Origin: Blepharisma stoltei
Taxonomy: Eukaryota > Ciliophora > Heterotrichea > Heterotrichida > Blepharismidae
Length of the DNA stretch: 64,000 nucleotides
NCBI GenBank assembly: GCA_914767885.1
Contig: CAJZBQ010000025.1
Coordinates: 248,001-312,000, forward strand
Direction: 5' to 3'
Shown here in pieces: positions 21,501 to 33,184 of this stretch. Each line of letters begins with the position of its first letter. Position 1 is the stretch's first letter. Below the pieces are notes generated by a model that saw only the letters and a program-made list of their open reading frames with translations, did not search any database and had not been told where the DNA came from. The translations under genes and the position numbers were made by a program.

Positions 21501-24500
21501 TTAACTTTAAACTGACATTGGACATATTCTTAGACAATATTTTGGTATGTATTTTTCATGACAATGTAGATATTCAAACAATGGCAGCTAAAGGGACAGC
21601 AAAGGCTATGGAAAGCAACGAAGACTGGAAAGCTCCAGCCATGCACAGAGCATTTGTGGAGTTTGATAGGAGAAATGACAATAGAGAAGGAATTATCAAG
21701 CTGCTTAATCAATGTGTAGAAATTTTGCCTAAAGCGCTGGTAATTGAAACAGTCGAGTTTATACTTGATAAAGGGATGGAAGACCCTACAGACCACTTCA
21801 GAAGTGGCCTGCTTGAGACTGGAATTTTGTATTTGAATACACGTGGAGAAGCTTATGTTAACGAAATTTTCACATTGCTTCAGCTGAGAATTGACTCGCC
21901 TCATGAAAGCACAAGACATTCAGCAGTTGTGATGCTAGGATTTCTCGCTAAGTTCTTTGGTCCTGAAGATTTCAGAATAGAAAGCACAATTGAGTTGCTG
22001 CTTAAATCTTTGGACATTCCTTCAGATATGCTGGCAAGCACTGTTTCTAAATGTCTGCCAAGACTTGCATCGTATAGGCCTCACCTATTAGAGGGATTAA
22101 TTGATAGAGAAGTCAAAAAAATTTTCGATAAAAAACCTATTAAGCAAAAAAGAGGTGCGGGGTATGGTCTGGCTTCTCTTATTGAATCTTAATGCTAATT
22201 CTAATACAATATGTGTTTAAGAGTTCAAGTTTCCTGGGTCCTCCGTTCTATAGTGATGTTCTGCTGGATGGCTGATCGTAAACGCTGTAAGCCTAGACCA
22301 AAACCCCTTTTTCGAAGGGAGTACCCTATATCCAGAGATAAGCATTTACTAGGAAATTCAATTCAAACTTGCAACGTTGATCAAGCTTATCCCGATACTG
22401 GCTGCTTCCTAGGCCAGATCGTTGCATTAAAGGGAAAAGAGCTGGAGAGACTCCCATTTTTGTCGTCTAATTGCCTTCCCTTTTTTTCGGTTATTTCGAG
22501 AAAGAGCTCAACAGCTTTCACCATTTGGGGCCAGCTTAAGGGAAAGTAAGTTCCTTGCCTCATACTGCTCGCCTTCCTCTATGGCCGGAAAAAAATATGC
22601 AATTAACTACCCAAGGAGTCAGGACTGAAATTAGCTGACTCATTATCTCTTGCTTTGAGGTTACTGACTATTTCTATGGTAAAATTGCAGCTCAAAACCC
22701 ACCCTCTAGAATACGATCCACGCCTCCTGCAGCTTTTATATATGGATTCTCTTATTAAAGGAGGTGGAATAAAGACCCTTATAAGCTACCACATTTTAGA
22801 CATTTTTGAAAACATCATAAACAACAAAAAAGCGCCTACACTCGACAAAGGAGCTATTCTTATTGCAATTGAAGGGCTTTGTTCAGTCCTTGGGAGATCA
22901 TTTGAGCCTTATTTCGGAGAAGTACTGCCGTTCATTTTAGACTGTTTTTCTGATAAAGAGCTGCAAGAACAAGCTAACAATGCTGCCAGAGTGCTTATGT
23001 CGAAGCTTTCAGCTAATGGGATGAAGAAAATTCTGCCATTGCTAACTCGTGGATTAGAAGAAACCAAATGGAAAAGTAAAGTCGGAGCTATCGAAGCTTT
23101 AGGAAAATTAGCATTCTGCTCATGGAGACAGCTTGCTTTATGTCTACCAGACGTAGTCCCACAAGTGGTAAAAGCTTTTTCAGACACCAACCCAAATGTA
23201 CTTGATGCTGCCAAAACTGCTATTACTGATATTGGCTCAGTAATTACCAATCCTGAAATATTCCAAATTGTTCCGATCTTAACCAAAGCTCTTGGCGACA
23301 TTTCAGCTTTGAGCGAAGTCTATAAAGTACTGATTGACACAGCATTTCACCATTATATGGACGCTCCATCTCTCAGTTTATTAATACCATTAATAGAAAC
23401 AGGCTTAAAATCCAGAAGTATAGAGCTTAAAAAACAAGCTTGTCAAATAGTAGGAGGAATCACAAAGCTCATATCAGACCCTATGGAAATTTTCCCATAC
23501 CTGGAACGTATCGTGACTTCTCTGAAATATTCTTTATTTGATGCTTTGCCTGAGGTTAGAAATATTGCTGCTCAAAACTTAGGAGCTTTATGCAATGGGA
23601 TTGGAAATGAGCTTGCCCAGCCTATAGTTGACTGGCTTCAAGACATCATGCAAAACAACAATCCTAATGTAGAAAGATCTGGAGCAGTCCATGCTTATAG
23701 TGAAATTATTTTATATAATGACCATTGGGAGCAGCTTCTGCCTGACCTGTTGAAAAAATGCAATGACGATTCTCCAATAATTAGAGAAAGCTATCTTGGG
23801 GTCTTTATTTTTATCCCACCAAACACACAAGGAAAATTTGAAAGATACCTCAACAAAGCCCTCCCTATATTTTTAAAGAATTTAAGCCACGAAAATGAAG
23901 ACGTCAGAAAAATCGCTGTCAGAGTTGTGCAGTTGCTTATACAAGACTATGGCAGGACTAATATGGAAAGCTTTTTCGTTCCTTTAGAAGAAGGGCTTTT
24001 CCAGCAGAACTGGAGGACCAGACAAAGCTGCATCACACTTATGGGAGAAATGCTAGATAAAATGGAAGCTTTAGGCAGAAGAGAAGGAAAACAGCTGATA
24101 AACCACGAAATAAAGAACAGGATACTTGCATCTGTTTATATTTTGAGATCTGACCACTCGGGGACAATTCATGTTAATGCTGTTTCTATCTGGAAATCAC
24201 TTGTGGAAAACACGCCTAAGTTTTTGCTTGCCTTGACACCTGAACTGGTTTTGAGAGTAGTACAAATTTGTGATAAAGATGTGTCAGAACCACGAGAAAT
24301 AGCTGGGACTTCAGTGCAAGGACTGATTTCTAAATATCAAGGGAAGCTCTTTTCAAGCTATTTAAGACACTTTGAAATGTACTTTGACAAATATCCCAAA
24401 GGTGTTGCTTTTGCGTTAAGAATTGTATGTGAATCTGCAACTAGAAACCTATTGATTACTTATAGTGACAATATTATTCAAATCTTAGAGCATTTATTGC

Positions 24501-26780
24501 ACTCTAATGATAAAGATTTCTTAGAAAATGCAGGTGGGATCTTCCATGACTTATACAATAAAACAACTATTGATAATAAAGATCCAGGCGCCCTATCTCT
24601 GCTTGACAAAGTAGTCGTTTATCCAGCTGCTTGTAGAGAACTTTTGAAATTCAAAAATGATGGGATTACCAAAGCACTTCTTCCTAAAATTATGAGCTCG
24701 GAGCACAGATCAAAAACTCTTCCTGAGGTCGCAGATCTAATAGCTGATGACTTATTTAATATCAGAGAACTAAACGACATTTTTACACAAATTATCAATG
24801 GAGGTGATTCTCTTCTAAACGCTACCAAAATCATAATAGCTTCCCTTAGTGACCATTCTAATCTAGAATCTGCTTTAAATAAGCTGGAATACCCAGTCCA
24901 AAGTGTCCTTCACATAGTGGACTATTTCTGCTCACACACCAAGCTGAATTTCACTGGATACGTTGACAAGCTGTTAACACTGATTCTTCCAGCTCTCCTT
25001 GTAAATGAGCCAGAAACCATAGCATTTTTGCCAGAAGTTTTGAAGAAAACCATAGCCTCTATACCTAAAGAAGAGCTCTGTTTCTATTTCCCTATCTTTA
25101 AATCACACCTCAGCAATGCTCGTAGGATTCAGTTATTCAATGAGCCTAAAGGCCTTGACCCATTTTTACCTATTCTACAAAGCGCAATTATGTATGGAAG
25201 CCCAGAAATCAAAGAAATGGCCTCAAGAGGATACTGTGATATTATACAGCTGACTGATGAAGCTCCTTTACTTCCTTATGCTGTCAATATAGCTGGACCT
25301 TTAATCAGAGTTTTAAGTGAAAGAGTCCCAGGTGATGTAAAAGTTGGGATTTTAGACGCCCTTTATTTTTTGCTAGAAAAAAGCCCAGCCAAGCTGAAAA
25401 CCTTTGTGACACAGCTACAAAGCGTGTTTGTGAAATCTATGAGTCATACTGAGAAAAACGTCAGAGATGCAGGACATAGGAATTTGATTGAACTTTTGAA
25501 GCTGAAACCAAGAGTGGACTTATTGGTAAGTGACCTCTGCGGACTGGATGGACCTGAAGAAATTGTGGTACAAGGACTGCAGACTCTTCAAGAAGTGGCT
25601 AGAAGAACTGAAATCCCAAGCCAATCTAAAACAAGTGCAGCCAATAAAATGATGAACGATTTGAAAGAAAACACAGCCAGAAGCGTCACTTATGAGGCTG
25701 GAAAACTACTTGGACTGATTGCGCCACATCCATAATTAAAATATGGCGTCTTCGTCTGGGCATGGCCTCCCGGCCATGCAGCCTCGACTCATATTTTAAT
25801 TATATCCGGCAAGGTTTTACCATTTCAGAGATGGACAGCAATGCTAGGTAAGCAATTCTGGTAGCTTTCAGAGCCTAGCCCAAGTCTATTCTCAGGGTGG
25901 ATTTTTCCTCGTGGGGAAGGAGGGTGCAAGGTTGGAAAGGGGAAGCCCAGCAAAGTCCTCTGGACCATTCGGGCAACTCCCTAGCGTGAAACTGGGCGTT
26001 ACGTCCCAGGCTTTGCATTTTTCCTTTTTGCCGATAGCCGACCAGAAAAATCCATTTTTGGGTTTTTCGGAAAAGCAACCCATGTACAAGCAAGTAGCTC
26101 ATCCATGAGCCGTCGAAGACGTGGACATTTGCCCTGGAAGCACCCTGGTGATCAAAGCGAGTTTGTCTCCAGCAGACTGGTGGGCCCGATGCGACGAAAG
26201 GCGAGTGATAAACCTGGAGTTGTAACCCCGTAGTGGACGTTAAGCGATATAAATTCTAATGTAATGTAATGTAATGATTGCGCCACATCCTCCTACTATT
26301 TTAGAAAGTCTTCCTATTAATGAAGCAGGCCTTCATATTGCTGAAACAATGCTAAGTGAGCTTCCAGAAGAGAATTTATATCAGGCAGAAGGATATTTTG
26401 ATGAGCTTATCAATTCAAATTATACAGAAGCTCTTGGACTCTTAACAAATCTCTCAAAAGTTCATCCAAAAGCTACATTTATGATCAGTATGAGACATTT
26501 TGACCTCTTTGCAAATAACTTAGCCCCAGCTTTGCCTTTACTAATATCATTACCAAGTGAGGAGTTTTCTGCAAATATCGATGCCCTCAGCGAGCTGCTC
26601 CCTGCAATTGCGAAAGCTTGCAAAGCAGGTGGCGACCCTAACCTAGACCAAGCTGTCATTAACATTTTTTCAATCAACAAAAAGAAAATCGATAACGTCC
26701 TAAAAGCTTTACATTTGCTAGATCAAGGTGCTGACCAAGTGTTTTTCAGACAGTACGCAGAAAGACTTATCCAAGGCTAA
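18509..26780 (+). CDS. GCN1: GCN1-like HEAT-repeat protein (eIF2-alpha kinase activator), cut three times
   Basis: The germline gene starts MEALQALNNSL, is cut by MITE A3 and by two retroposon-like inserts R4 and R5, and after excision encodes 2250 aa. HEAT repeats run throughout. The family-typical segment RGAGYGLASLIKGGGIKTLI is restored exactly across R4, and the region RNRILASVYILRSD / VSIWKSLVENTPK matches the part of GCN1 that binds the RWD domain of the kinase GCN2. GCN1 senses collided ribosomes and activates GCN2 under amino-acid stress. Yeast and human proteins are about 2670 aa, so this one is somewhat shorter. The third junction joins LIAPHP to PTILESLPINEAG. Confidence 0.88.
18542..18925 (-). 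mobile_element. MITE A3 in GCN1
   Basis: The 384-bp copy is flanked by TTA (18539-18541; 18926-18928). The tandem end is on the left, the hairpin end on the right. Removing it with one TTA gives ALNNSLELQWTPEGL, in frame, so the interrupted codon is TTA itself. It is nearly identical to A1, A4 and A9. Confidence 0.92.
22174..22756. mobile_element. Retroposon-like insert R4 in GCN1, 10-bp duplication
   Basis: TTCTCTTATT is found at 22174-22183 and 22747-22756. The 563 bp between are GC-richer than the gene and contain no family-typical coding. The duplication includes a TA. Removing the insert plus one copy restores the conserved GYGLASLIKGGG. Orientation is unclear, since no AAAATGG start is evident. 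Confidence 0.7.
25716..26290 (+). mobile_element. Retroposon-like insert R5 in GCN1, 16-bp duplication
   Basis: TGATTGCGCCACATCC occurs at 25716-25731 and 26275-26290. The insert begins ATAATTAAAATATGGCG and ends in a tandem tail of TAATG units (AATGTAATGTAATGTAA), as in many non-LTR retroelements. Precise loss of insert plus one repeat restores the GCN1 C-terminus. The repeat contains no TA, and cutting at the nearest TAs would leave a TAA stop. Confidence 0.75.
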
Positions 26781-26818
26781 TTAAGATTTAAAATTACTCA
26801 TTAATTACAGTTACAAAC

Positions 26819-28156
26819 CTAGTAAATAATTTCATCTTCTTTTCTTTGTTCATCTCTTTTCTTTATGTATTCAGCTTCATTGATTTTTCTGGTCAATTCT
26901 TTGATTTCTTCGTTATTTTCTTCAATTTTGTTGAGTGTTTCTTCAAGTTTGTTCCTTAAAGAAATTTCAGCTTCTTTATTGTCGTTAAGTTTCTGCATCA
27001 AGCTGCTTATTTCTTCAGATCTTGCAGTTTTGGCTTGTTCAAGGTAGGCTTGGAATTCTTTTAACTCATATTCCATTTCTCTGATTTTGTTGGATTTGAG
27101 GTGGTTAAGCATCTCAAGGTGGCTGACAACTTTTAAGTTATCTGACAAAGATTCCAATAAAAGTGACTCTTTTTCTTGAAGACTTGTGACTTCGTTCTGG
27201 ATAACTTCTTCGTTACCAATGAATTCGTCAACCTCAGTATCAGATGCAGTTTTAGACTGCAGTCTGAATTCTTCAAATTTGGACTCAGCGTCCTTTAAAG
27301 TCTCTGATTTAATTTCAAGCTCTTTTTGAAGCGAGTCAATATTATTGCTCATTGTCAAAATATTTGCTTGTAAACTTGCATTGTCTGCTGTCAGCTCTTC
27401 TATTTTTAAGGACTGATCACCAATTGTGCTTTCCAAAGCCAAAATAGAAGTGGCTGCTGAGTTTTGGATATCTTCATATGTAGGCTTAGCGTCTTCTGAA
27501 GCATTATCTTGCTCAGTTTTATATGACTCTTTTAATGCATTAATTTGATTTTCTTGATGGTTTTTAGCTTCATCAAGCTTATCCACAATATCGTCAATTT
27601 TTGATTTTTCCTGTGCTTCCTTATCCTTTGCACTTTCTAATGAGGCTAGGGAAAGCTCGATTTTTCCATTCAGCTCAGCATTTTCTCTTTGATAGTGTCT
27701 GATTTGTTGACCTTTAAGGAAAATTGATAAGGTAAGCTCGTTATAAACTTCTGCTTCTTTTTTCTGATTTATTAGTGATTTCGCCTCATTTATGCAGTCT
27801 GCAAGTTTTAACAGCCAAAAATTGATTTCGTCAGTGGTGAATCCTTCTGAGGAACCTCCAAGAAGATTGATATATTCAATAAGCTCTAGCAGTCTTGAGG
27901 CAATTTCTTGCTGAATGATGAGATTTGTGTCAGTATCAGCTGAGTTTTGGTATTCTTCAGTCAGTTGGATTAATTTTTCTTTCATGTAATTGTAGTCATC
28001 TGAAATTGTTTGGTATAAATTATAGTCAGAAAGGAGCTGGATTATCTGAGCCCTTAGATTTGTGTTTGAGACTCCTAGTTCTGTGTTTTGCTTGATAAGA
28101 ATTTCATAGAGATTGGATGCGAAGCAAGCTGTGAGAAACGCTAACAATAACTTCAT
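26819..28156 (-). CDS. Secreted or lumenal coiled-coil protein
   Basis: This uninterrupted 445-aa frame begins with a clear signal peptide (MKLLLAFLTACFASNLYEI). Most of residues 60-445 are acidic coiled coil with heptads (IEELTADNASLQANILTMSN; LEETLNKIEENNEEIKEL). There are no Cys pairs and no retention signal at the end (EDEIIY). It is not recognised as a family member; similarity to myosin-like coils would be compositional. It is convergent with GCN1, 38 bp apart. Confidence 0.75.
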   Translation of the reverse strand: MKLLLAFLTACFASNLYEILIKQNTELGVSNTNLRAQIIQLLSDYNLYQTISDDYNYMKEKLIQLTEEYQNSADTDTNLIIQQEIASRLLELIEYINLLGGSSEGFTTDEINFWLLKLADCINEAKSLINQKKEAEVYNELTLSIFLKGQQIRHYQRENAELNGKIELSLASLESAKDKEAQEKSKIDDIVDKLDEAKNHQENQINALKESYKTEQDNASEDAKPTYEDIQNSAATSILALESTIGDQSLKIEELTADNASLQANILTMSNNIDSLQKELEIKSETLKDAESKFEEFRLQSKTASDTEVDEFIGNEEVIQNEVTSLQEKESLLLESLSDNLKVVSHLEMLNHLKSNKIREMEYELKEFQAYLEQAKTARSEEISSLMQKLNDNKEAEISLRNKLEETLNKIEENNEEIKELTRKINEAEYIKKRDEQRKEDEIIY

Positions 28157-28460
28157 TTTAAATTTAACGACATTTTGGTATCCGGCAAATTATCAGTTTA
28201 TTGTAATAAAATTAGCTAAAATTGCTTTTTTTACTTAAAATCGTAATTTTCATCAAAAATCTTCTTAAAAAAGATCAATATATTTTTATTATACAAATAT
28301 CAGCAATTACATATATTTTATTATGCCTTATGCTATTTTTGCTAATTAATCTATATTTAGATAGCTAATTAATATTAAATATCAATTTCCTTATTAAAAT
28401 TCCAAACTATGCTGGCCATTATTAACTTTCGAATGAAATACAAATTGTCATTTATATCTA
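28157..28460. other. AT-rich divergent intergenic region
   Basis: About 300 bp of very AT-rich DNA separates two divergent starts (28156 and 28461). It probably holds both promoters. No motif or repeat is recognised. Confidence 0.4.
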
Positions 28461-29993
28461 ATGGAAACACAAGACCAAAGCGCTAACTTTTTTTATCTTC
28501 TTTACAACGCATCAAAAAGAAATCACATTCGCTTCCCAGTCCCTAAAACCCTTATTAAAGGTTTAGGTTTTAAAAAGCCAATTCTGATTCAGAAAACTTT
28601 CCGAAACAACTCATTTAATGAACTTCGACCTGAAGAAATTGAATCAATAATTACAAAAACCTTTATAGAAAAACCAAATATTCCTTGTGCTATAGCGAAG
28701 ATTAATACTAATCGAGTGATCTGTTTCACAACACAAGAAATCATTAAACTATGAAACACTCATTCAGAAAATTTAATAATACAAGAATATCTGGAATGCA
28801 AAGGGGGAAAACCACATGTTGTCAGGATTAGGTGGAAAACTCCAGGACATGTGACAGTTTCTTATATTTCCCATGAAGATGCGGAAGATGAAAATCCTTT
28901 TATATTGTCAGGGACAGTTTATGAATCAGAAGTGTATATTACTATTGGTACAATTGAGCTAACTAGATATGCGGATACTCTAAAAACTATTTTAGAGCAC
29001 TCTTTATATGAAGAAAACTCAATATGTGAGCTGGTCGCTGATTTTATTCAAGAAACCACTGGGAAATGGTACTTTATTCATATATATGAGTGCAAACTCT
29101 TCAAGAGGAGCCCACTGCTATCTGTTAGATCAGCTGAAATTTTAAGGACTGAAAACTCAATTGTATCAAATATACCAAATAAAATCCTAGATGCGTTTTC
29201 CTTAAGTGGGAAAAAAACTTCGATTACTAGTCCATGCACTTCAACAAGACCACACACAAATTTTGGAGCCACCCGAGTCAAATTTAGAGAAGATCTCAAA
29301 TTTTCAGGTATTCCCTATATAAAATCAGTTAAAAGGCAAAAGGAACTTGATTTAGATAAAGATATCAAAGAATTGATTGGACAGCCAAAAAATCCAGGAA
29401 TTACTCATATAACCTATAGTCAATGGAATAAAAGAATGGAAAATCACAAGAGAATAACTCCTAATGATTTGCTATATGCAAGCAAAATTGCTAACCAGGC
29501 ATCATATATCAAAAGAAGATTTGACCAAAACAAAAGCAAAATTAAAGGGTTAATAGAAACCATGACAAGATTAACAGCTGAAAAGCCACCTGAAAGCAAT
29601 AGAAGTAATAGAAAGAAAGAGCCTACATTAATTATGCCTAATGATCTCACAAGCCTTAACATTATTTCAAAAGATGATCTTACTGCTCCTATAGAAAATC
29701 TGAGATATTTTTATAAAAAATATACTTAATTATTAAAAAATGATTTTATTATATACCTAGCTATAGAGGATGTAGACAATGCTACTGGCTGCCTTTATCC
29801 TATATTCATATAGTGAATAGAATAATAGCCAATAGGATCGTTTTCATTTATTGTAATTAGATATAGACAAAGAGTTAGAAAAAAGGTTAAAGGGCTGACC
29901 TTTGTTGAAACCAAAGAAGAATTTGAGTTTGGAGTCAAAAAAATTGATGAAATGCTGAAACGAATGGAAAAAGTCCAGGGAGCATTAAATTAA
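28461..29993 (+). CDS. Unknown conserved-looking protein, split by hairpin IES F3
   Basis: After removing 29725-29865 the product is 463 aa (METQDQSANFFYLLYNASK...VQGALN). A TGA-encoded Trp (IIKLWNTHSENL) joins the first two frames. The N-terminal half mixes short beta-like and helical stretches (HVVRIRWKTPGHVTVSY; GTVYESEVYITIG), and the C-terminal half is basic and helical. There is no membrane segment. I do not recognise a domain. The C-terminal tail (KKYRQRVRKKVKGLTF) exists only after excision. Confidence 0.6.
29725..29865. repeat. Hairpin IES F3
   Basis: The 141-bp TA-bounded segment (TA 29723-29724; TA 29864-29865, context ATATA at both ends) contains the palindrome TATTCATATAGTGAATA and weaker outer inverted repeats, as F1 and F2. 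Its removal carries the frame from YFYKKY into RQRVRKK and skips an immediate stop. Confidence 0.65.
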
Positions 29994-30044
29994 TTTCTGA
30001 TTTGTTATAAATACAAAATTTTATAAATCTAAATATTAACGAAT

Positions 30045-31721
30045 TTAAAATCTAACTTGGTTATTTTCAAGCATCATCTTTACAAATTCTTGTAAATCAA
30101 TAACTCCATCTCCATTCAGGTCGGCTTCTCTTATCATATCTCTCCAGAATTGATCATCGTGCTTATGGTATTTCCCCAAAATTTCCTTAAGCTCATCTGC
30201 AGTAATTGTCCCGCTTCCATCCAAATCAAAAGCTTTAAAGGCTGCCTCAAGTCTTTTTCTCGACACTAAATTTTGCCGATTTAAGCAAGCAGTCACAAAC
30301 TCATTGTAGTCAATTTCTCCAGACCTGTTTATGTCAACTTCGTTCATAATTCTATTAATTTCTTCATCAATGTCTTCAAATTCAGTGGCAAAGATTAGCT
30401 CAAATCCATGTCTAAGCTCGTCTCGTGATACAGTCCCATTTTCATCTGTGTCTAAAGATTCGAATAATTTAAAATTAAATTATTTAATATTGTTTTAATT
30501 TTTATGGGATTTTCACGTGGATGGCGCTATTTTGGCCTTGATTTTTCCCACTAGAATTTTTTTGGATTGATCAAACCATATGGTACTAGTCGAACCAAAA
30601 ATTTTCCAGTGGAAAAATCAAGGCCAAAACAGCGCTATCCACAGGAAATTGCAATATCTCTTGCCTAATTTTTAAAAAAGATATTTTGAATTTCAATAAG
30701 AGTTGCCAGCATTTTATTTATCAAATAATTTAACCATTTCCTCTCTTTCTGTCTTTGTAGCTAGCTGTGAAGCAATATAAGCAAGAGTCGCTTTTTTGAG
30801 TTTTTGTCCAGTTCTGAAGTTTTTCAGGTTTCCTAAAGCAGTCCTAGCAGCAGCCTGGTCAATGCGAAATCTTGCAGCATTTAGCAGCCATGGATGTGCA
30901 AGTGCTTCTCTAGCAGAAATTCTCCTTTCTGGGTCAAAAGTCAACATTTTTTCAATCAAGTCTTTAGCTTCAAACGAAATTGAGTCCCACTCAGGCGATG
31001 GAAACGAATACCTCCCAGTTTTGACTTTATTAAGAATTTCATGGTCTGAATTTCCACCAAACGGAGGCATTCCTGAAAGCAAAATATACATATTAACCCC
31101 AGCACTCCACATGTCACACTTCTCATCATACCTTTGAGCCAGTACTTCTGGAGCAATGTAATAAGGAGTCCCAAACCTCGTATGCATTTTTTCTCCTGGT
31201 GTATAAGCCTGAGCTGTCCCAAAGTCAATTACTTTTAATATTGAATCAGGCTCTGAGCTACTCAACACCAGGTTTTCTGGCTTGATGTCTCGATGAACAA
31301 CATGTCTGTCATGCAAGTATACAAGCACAGCTAACAACTGCCTCATGTAGCTTGCTGCTAACCCTTCGCTTAGGTTCCCATCCCTGATGATTTTTTCAAA
31401 TAATTCGCCACCAGAGCAGAATTCTGTAATGATGTAATAATTTTTCTCGTCCTGGTAAAACTCATATATTTTCAAAATGTTGGGGTGGTCAAGTTTAGAT
31501 AAGATGCTGACTTCATTGAAAATCATTTGCCTTTCTGACTCGTTCCTGAGCTTTTTCTTGTGCACTGTTTTCACTGCTCTTTTTTCTAGGGTCTCACGAT
31601 GCTTAATTCTTCGCACACTGCTAAAAGCACCTTCACCTATTTTGTTACCGATTTTATATATATCTCTTAGAAGGCCTTCGCGTTCAAAAACAAAGTCTTG
31701 CTGTGAAATTGAGAATTCCAT
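30045..31721 (-). CDS. Calcium-dependent protein kinase (CDPK)
   Basis: The predicted product is 471 aa after removal of IES 30473-30733. The kinase domain (about residues 20-275) has GEGAFSSVRR (P-loop), VKTVHKKK (Lys), HRDIKPENLVL (catalytic loop) and IDFGTAQ (DFG), then APEVL. A junction region follows, and then four EF-hands: DTDENGTVSRDE, DINRSGEIDYNE, DLDGSGTITADE and DLNGDGVIDLQE, all with good loop residues. The first EF-hand is complete only after excision (VKLFESLDTDENG). CDPKs transduce calcium signals in ciliates, apicomplexans and plants. No myristoylation glycine is evident at the N-terminus (MEFSISQQ). Confidence 0.93.
30473..30733. repeat. 261-bp IES with palindromic element E1
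   Basis: AATAATTTAA occurs at 30463-30472 and 30724-30733 and bounds the IES in the CDPK gene. Inside, 30511-30647 is a long imperfect palindrome: GTGGATGGCGCTATTTTGGCC on one arm, its inverse on the other, centre near CCATATGG. Its arms match the element at 58313-58467 (E2). Confidence 0.75.
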
Positions 31722-32629
31722 GACAGTTATATATAAATTATGGATGAGAACTGTATTATCTTATATAAGGAATTTAAGTGGGCTTGCCAACAAAATTTAT
31801 TTAATCAATATATGCAAGAAGGAAGTGGGACAAATCTGTATCGAGTTTTGTTGTGAACACTAACAGGTAAAATAATGTAAGGGTGCTTTGATGTAATTTT
31901 GAAGGAAAAAGAAATCTAGGTCATCCAAAATGATTTTAGACCTGTTCAATTAAATAATAAATTTTATAATTAGAGGTTTTTGCGTTTGGGTTTTAAGAAT
32001 TTAGATTAATTTCATAATTTTTGTTGAAAATAATTAATGCTAGTTGGAAAGAACAAATGTGGTATAAACATGAAATTACTCATTTCTCTCATGCAAAAAT
32101 GAAAAAAATAGTGAAATTTTGTATATATCTTTCTATATATAGAATCAAAATATATTTTAAAACAAACGACAGCTAATTTTATTCAATTCAAGAAATGGAA
32201 TTGCAAAGCATAAATTTTTATTTAATTTCAAATTACCCAAACAAAATCTAAAAATATTTTAAAATTTTAAATAAAATAAAAAAAATTGTTCCTTCTTTCC
32301 TAGAGAGTCAGCTTTTTCCAATAACAGTAATACATAGTTATGATATATATTCCAACGCTTATTTTAAAATTTTAAAATGATATTACTTAATGCAATATCA
32401 AGAAATAATTACTTTTCTTTGGATGTTTCCATTTAGCTTGGAATTACAGTTTCTGTCAGTTTGACATTTTTCGAGATCAATTATAAAAATTATAAACTGC
32501 GGCTAAAGCCAAAATAGTACCAATTTTAAATTTTCCAACTTTTAAGTCGCGATAAATTTGCATTTTGATCTTATAAAATTTATTTTTAACAAAATCCTTA
32601 AAAAACCAGCTAATTTCATTTAAAAGAAT
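31722..32629. other. AT-rich intergenic region, 0.9 kb
   Basis: No gene, RNA or repeat is recognised. It lies between divergent starts (CDPK at 31721 and the gene at 32630). The composition is strongly AT, with several homopolymer runs. Short unrecognised RNAs or decayed IESs cannot be excluded. Confidence 0.4.
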
Positions 32630-33142
32630 ATGCATAAAAATAAAATGAAAAATATTCCCACAAACGAAAAATTTATTAATGCAGTCTTAGGCACTTATGA
32701 GCCAGCCCCCGAGAGACTAAAAACCCCAGATTTCACACCAAGTCATAGAACAGATTTTAGACAAAAGTTTAGGGCCTCATGGAATGCAAATTCAGAAATC
32801 CAAGACGAGAATATGGAAAACCTACTACAAAAGGAAAACGAAATAAGGATAAAAGCCAAGTTTGTTTTATCCTTAAATCCGATCGAGCTCAGTCCTAATA
32901 GATATAAAACATCAAAATTAAACCATTTTAGCGATGCATTGAAATTTAAGAGGAGCCCTTTTGACAGCAAAAAAAAAATTGGAAAAGATAAAAGGGTACA
33001 GAATAAAAATGCAGATCAATTCCACCTACCTTCTTTGAAGAAGATAGTATCCTATAATGCATTAGCTAAATTAGACTCCATGGATCAGTTAGAGTTGCAG
33101 AAGCTTCTTGTGACAAGAAAACAAAGACGAAGCGTGTGTTAA
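32630..33142 (+). CDS. Unknown basic protein, 170 aa
   Basis: This is an uninterrupted frame starting MHKNKMKNIPTNEKF. It is rich in Lys, Arg and Ser-Pro/Thr-Pro sites (ERLKTPDFTPSH, IELSPNRYKTSK) and ends QRRSVC. No domain, signal or membrane span is seen. An alternative start at residue 6 is possible. Codon use matches neighbouring genes, so it is likely real. Confidence 0.5.
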   Translation: MHKNKMKNIPTNEKFINAVLGTYEPAPERLKTPDFTPSHRTDFRQKFRASWNANSEIQDENMENLLQKENEIRIKAKFVLSLNPIELSPNRYKTSKLNHFSDALKFKRSPFDSKKKIGKDKRVQNKNADQFHLPSLKKIVSYNALAKLDSMDQLELQKLLVTRKQRRSVC

Positions 33143-33184
33143 ATATAAAATATTGTTTTCGATAATTGATAACGTTAATTTCTG

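Noticed and set aside
22211-22549. Open frame of 112 codons
   Set aside because: It lies wholly in insert R4, is GC-rich, and has no similarity I can recognise.
22655-22746. Upstream extension of the second GCN1 frame (MRLLTISMVKLQLK...)
   Set aside because: It belongs to insert R4. The flanking duplication and conserved GCN1 sequence place the true join at TTCTCTTATT.
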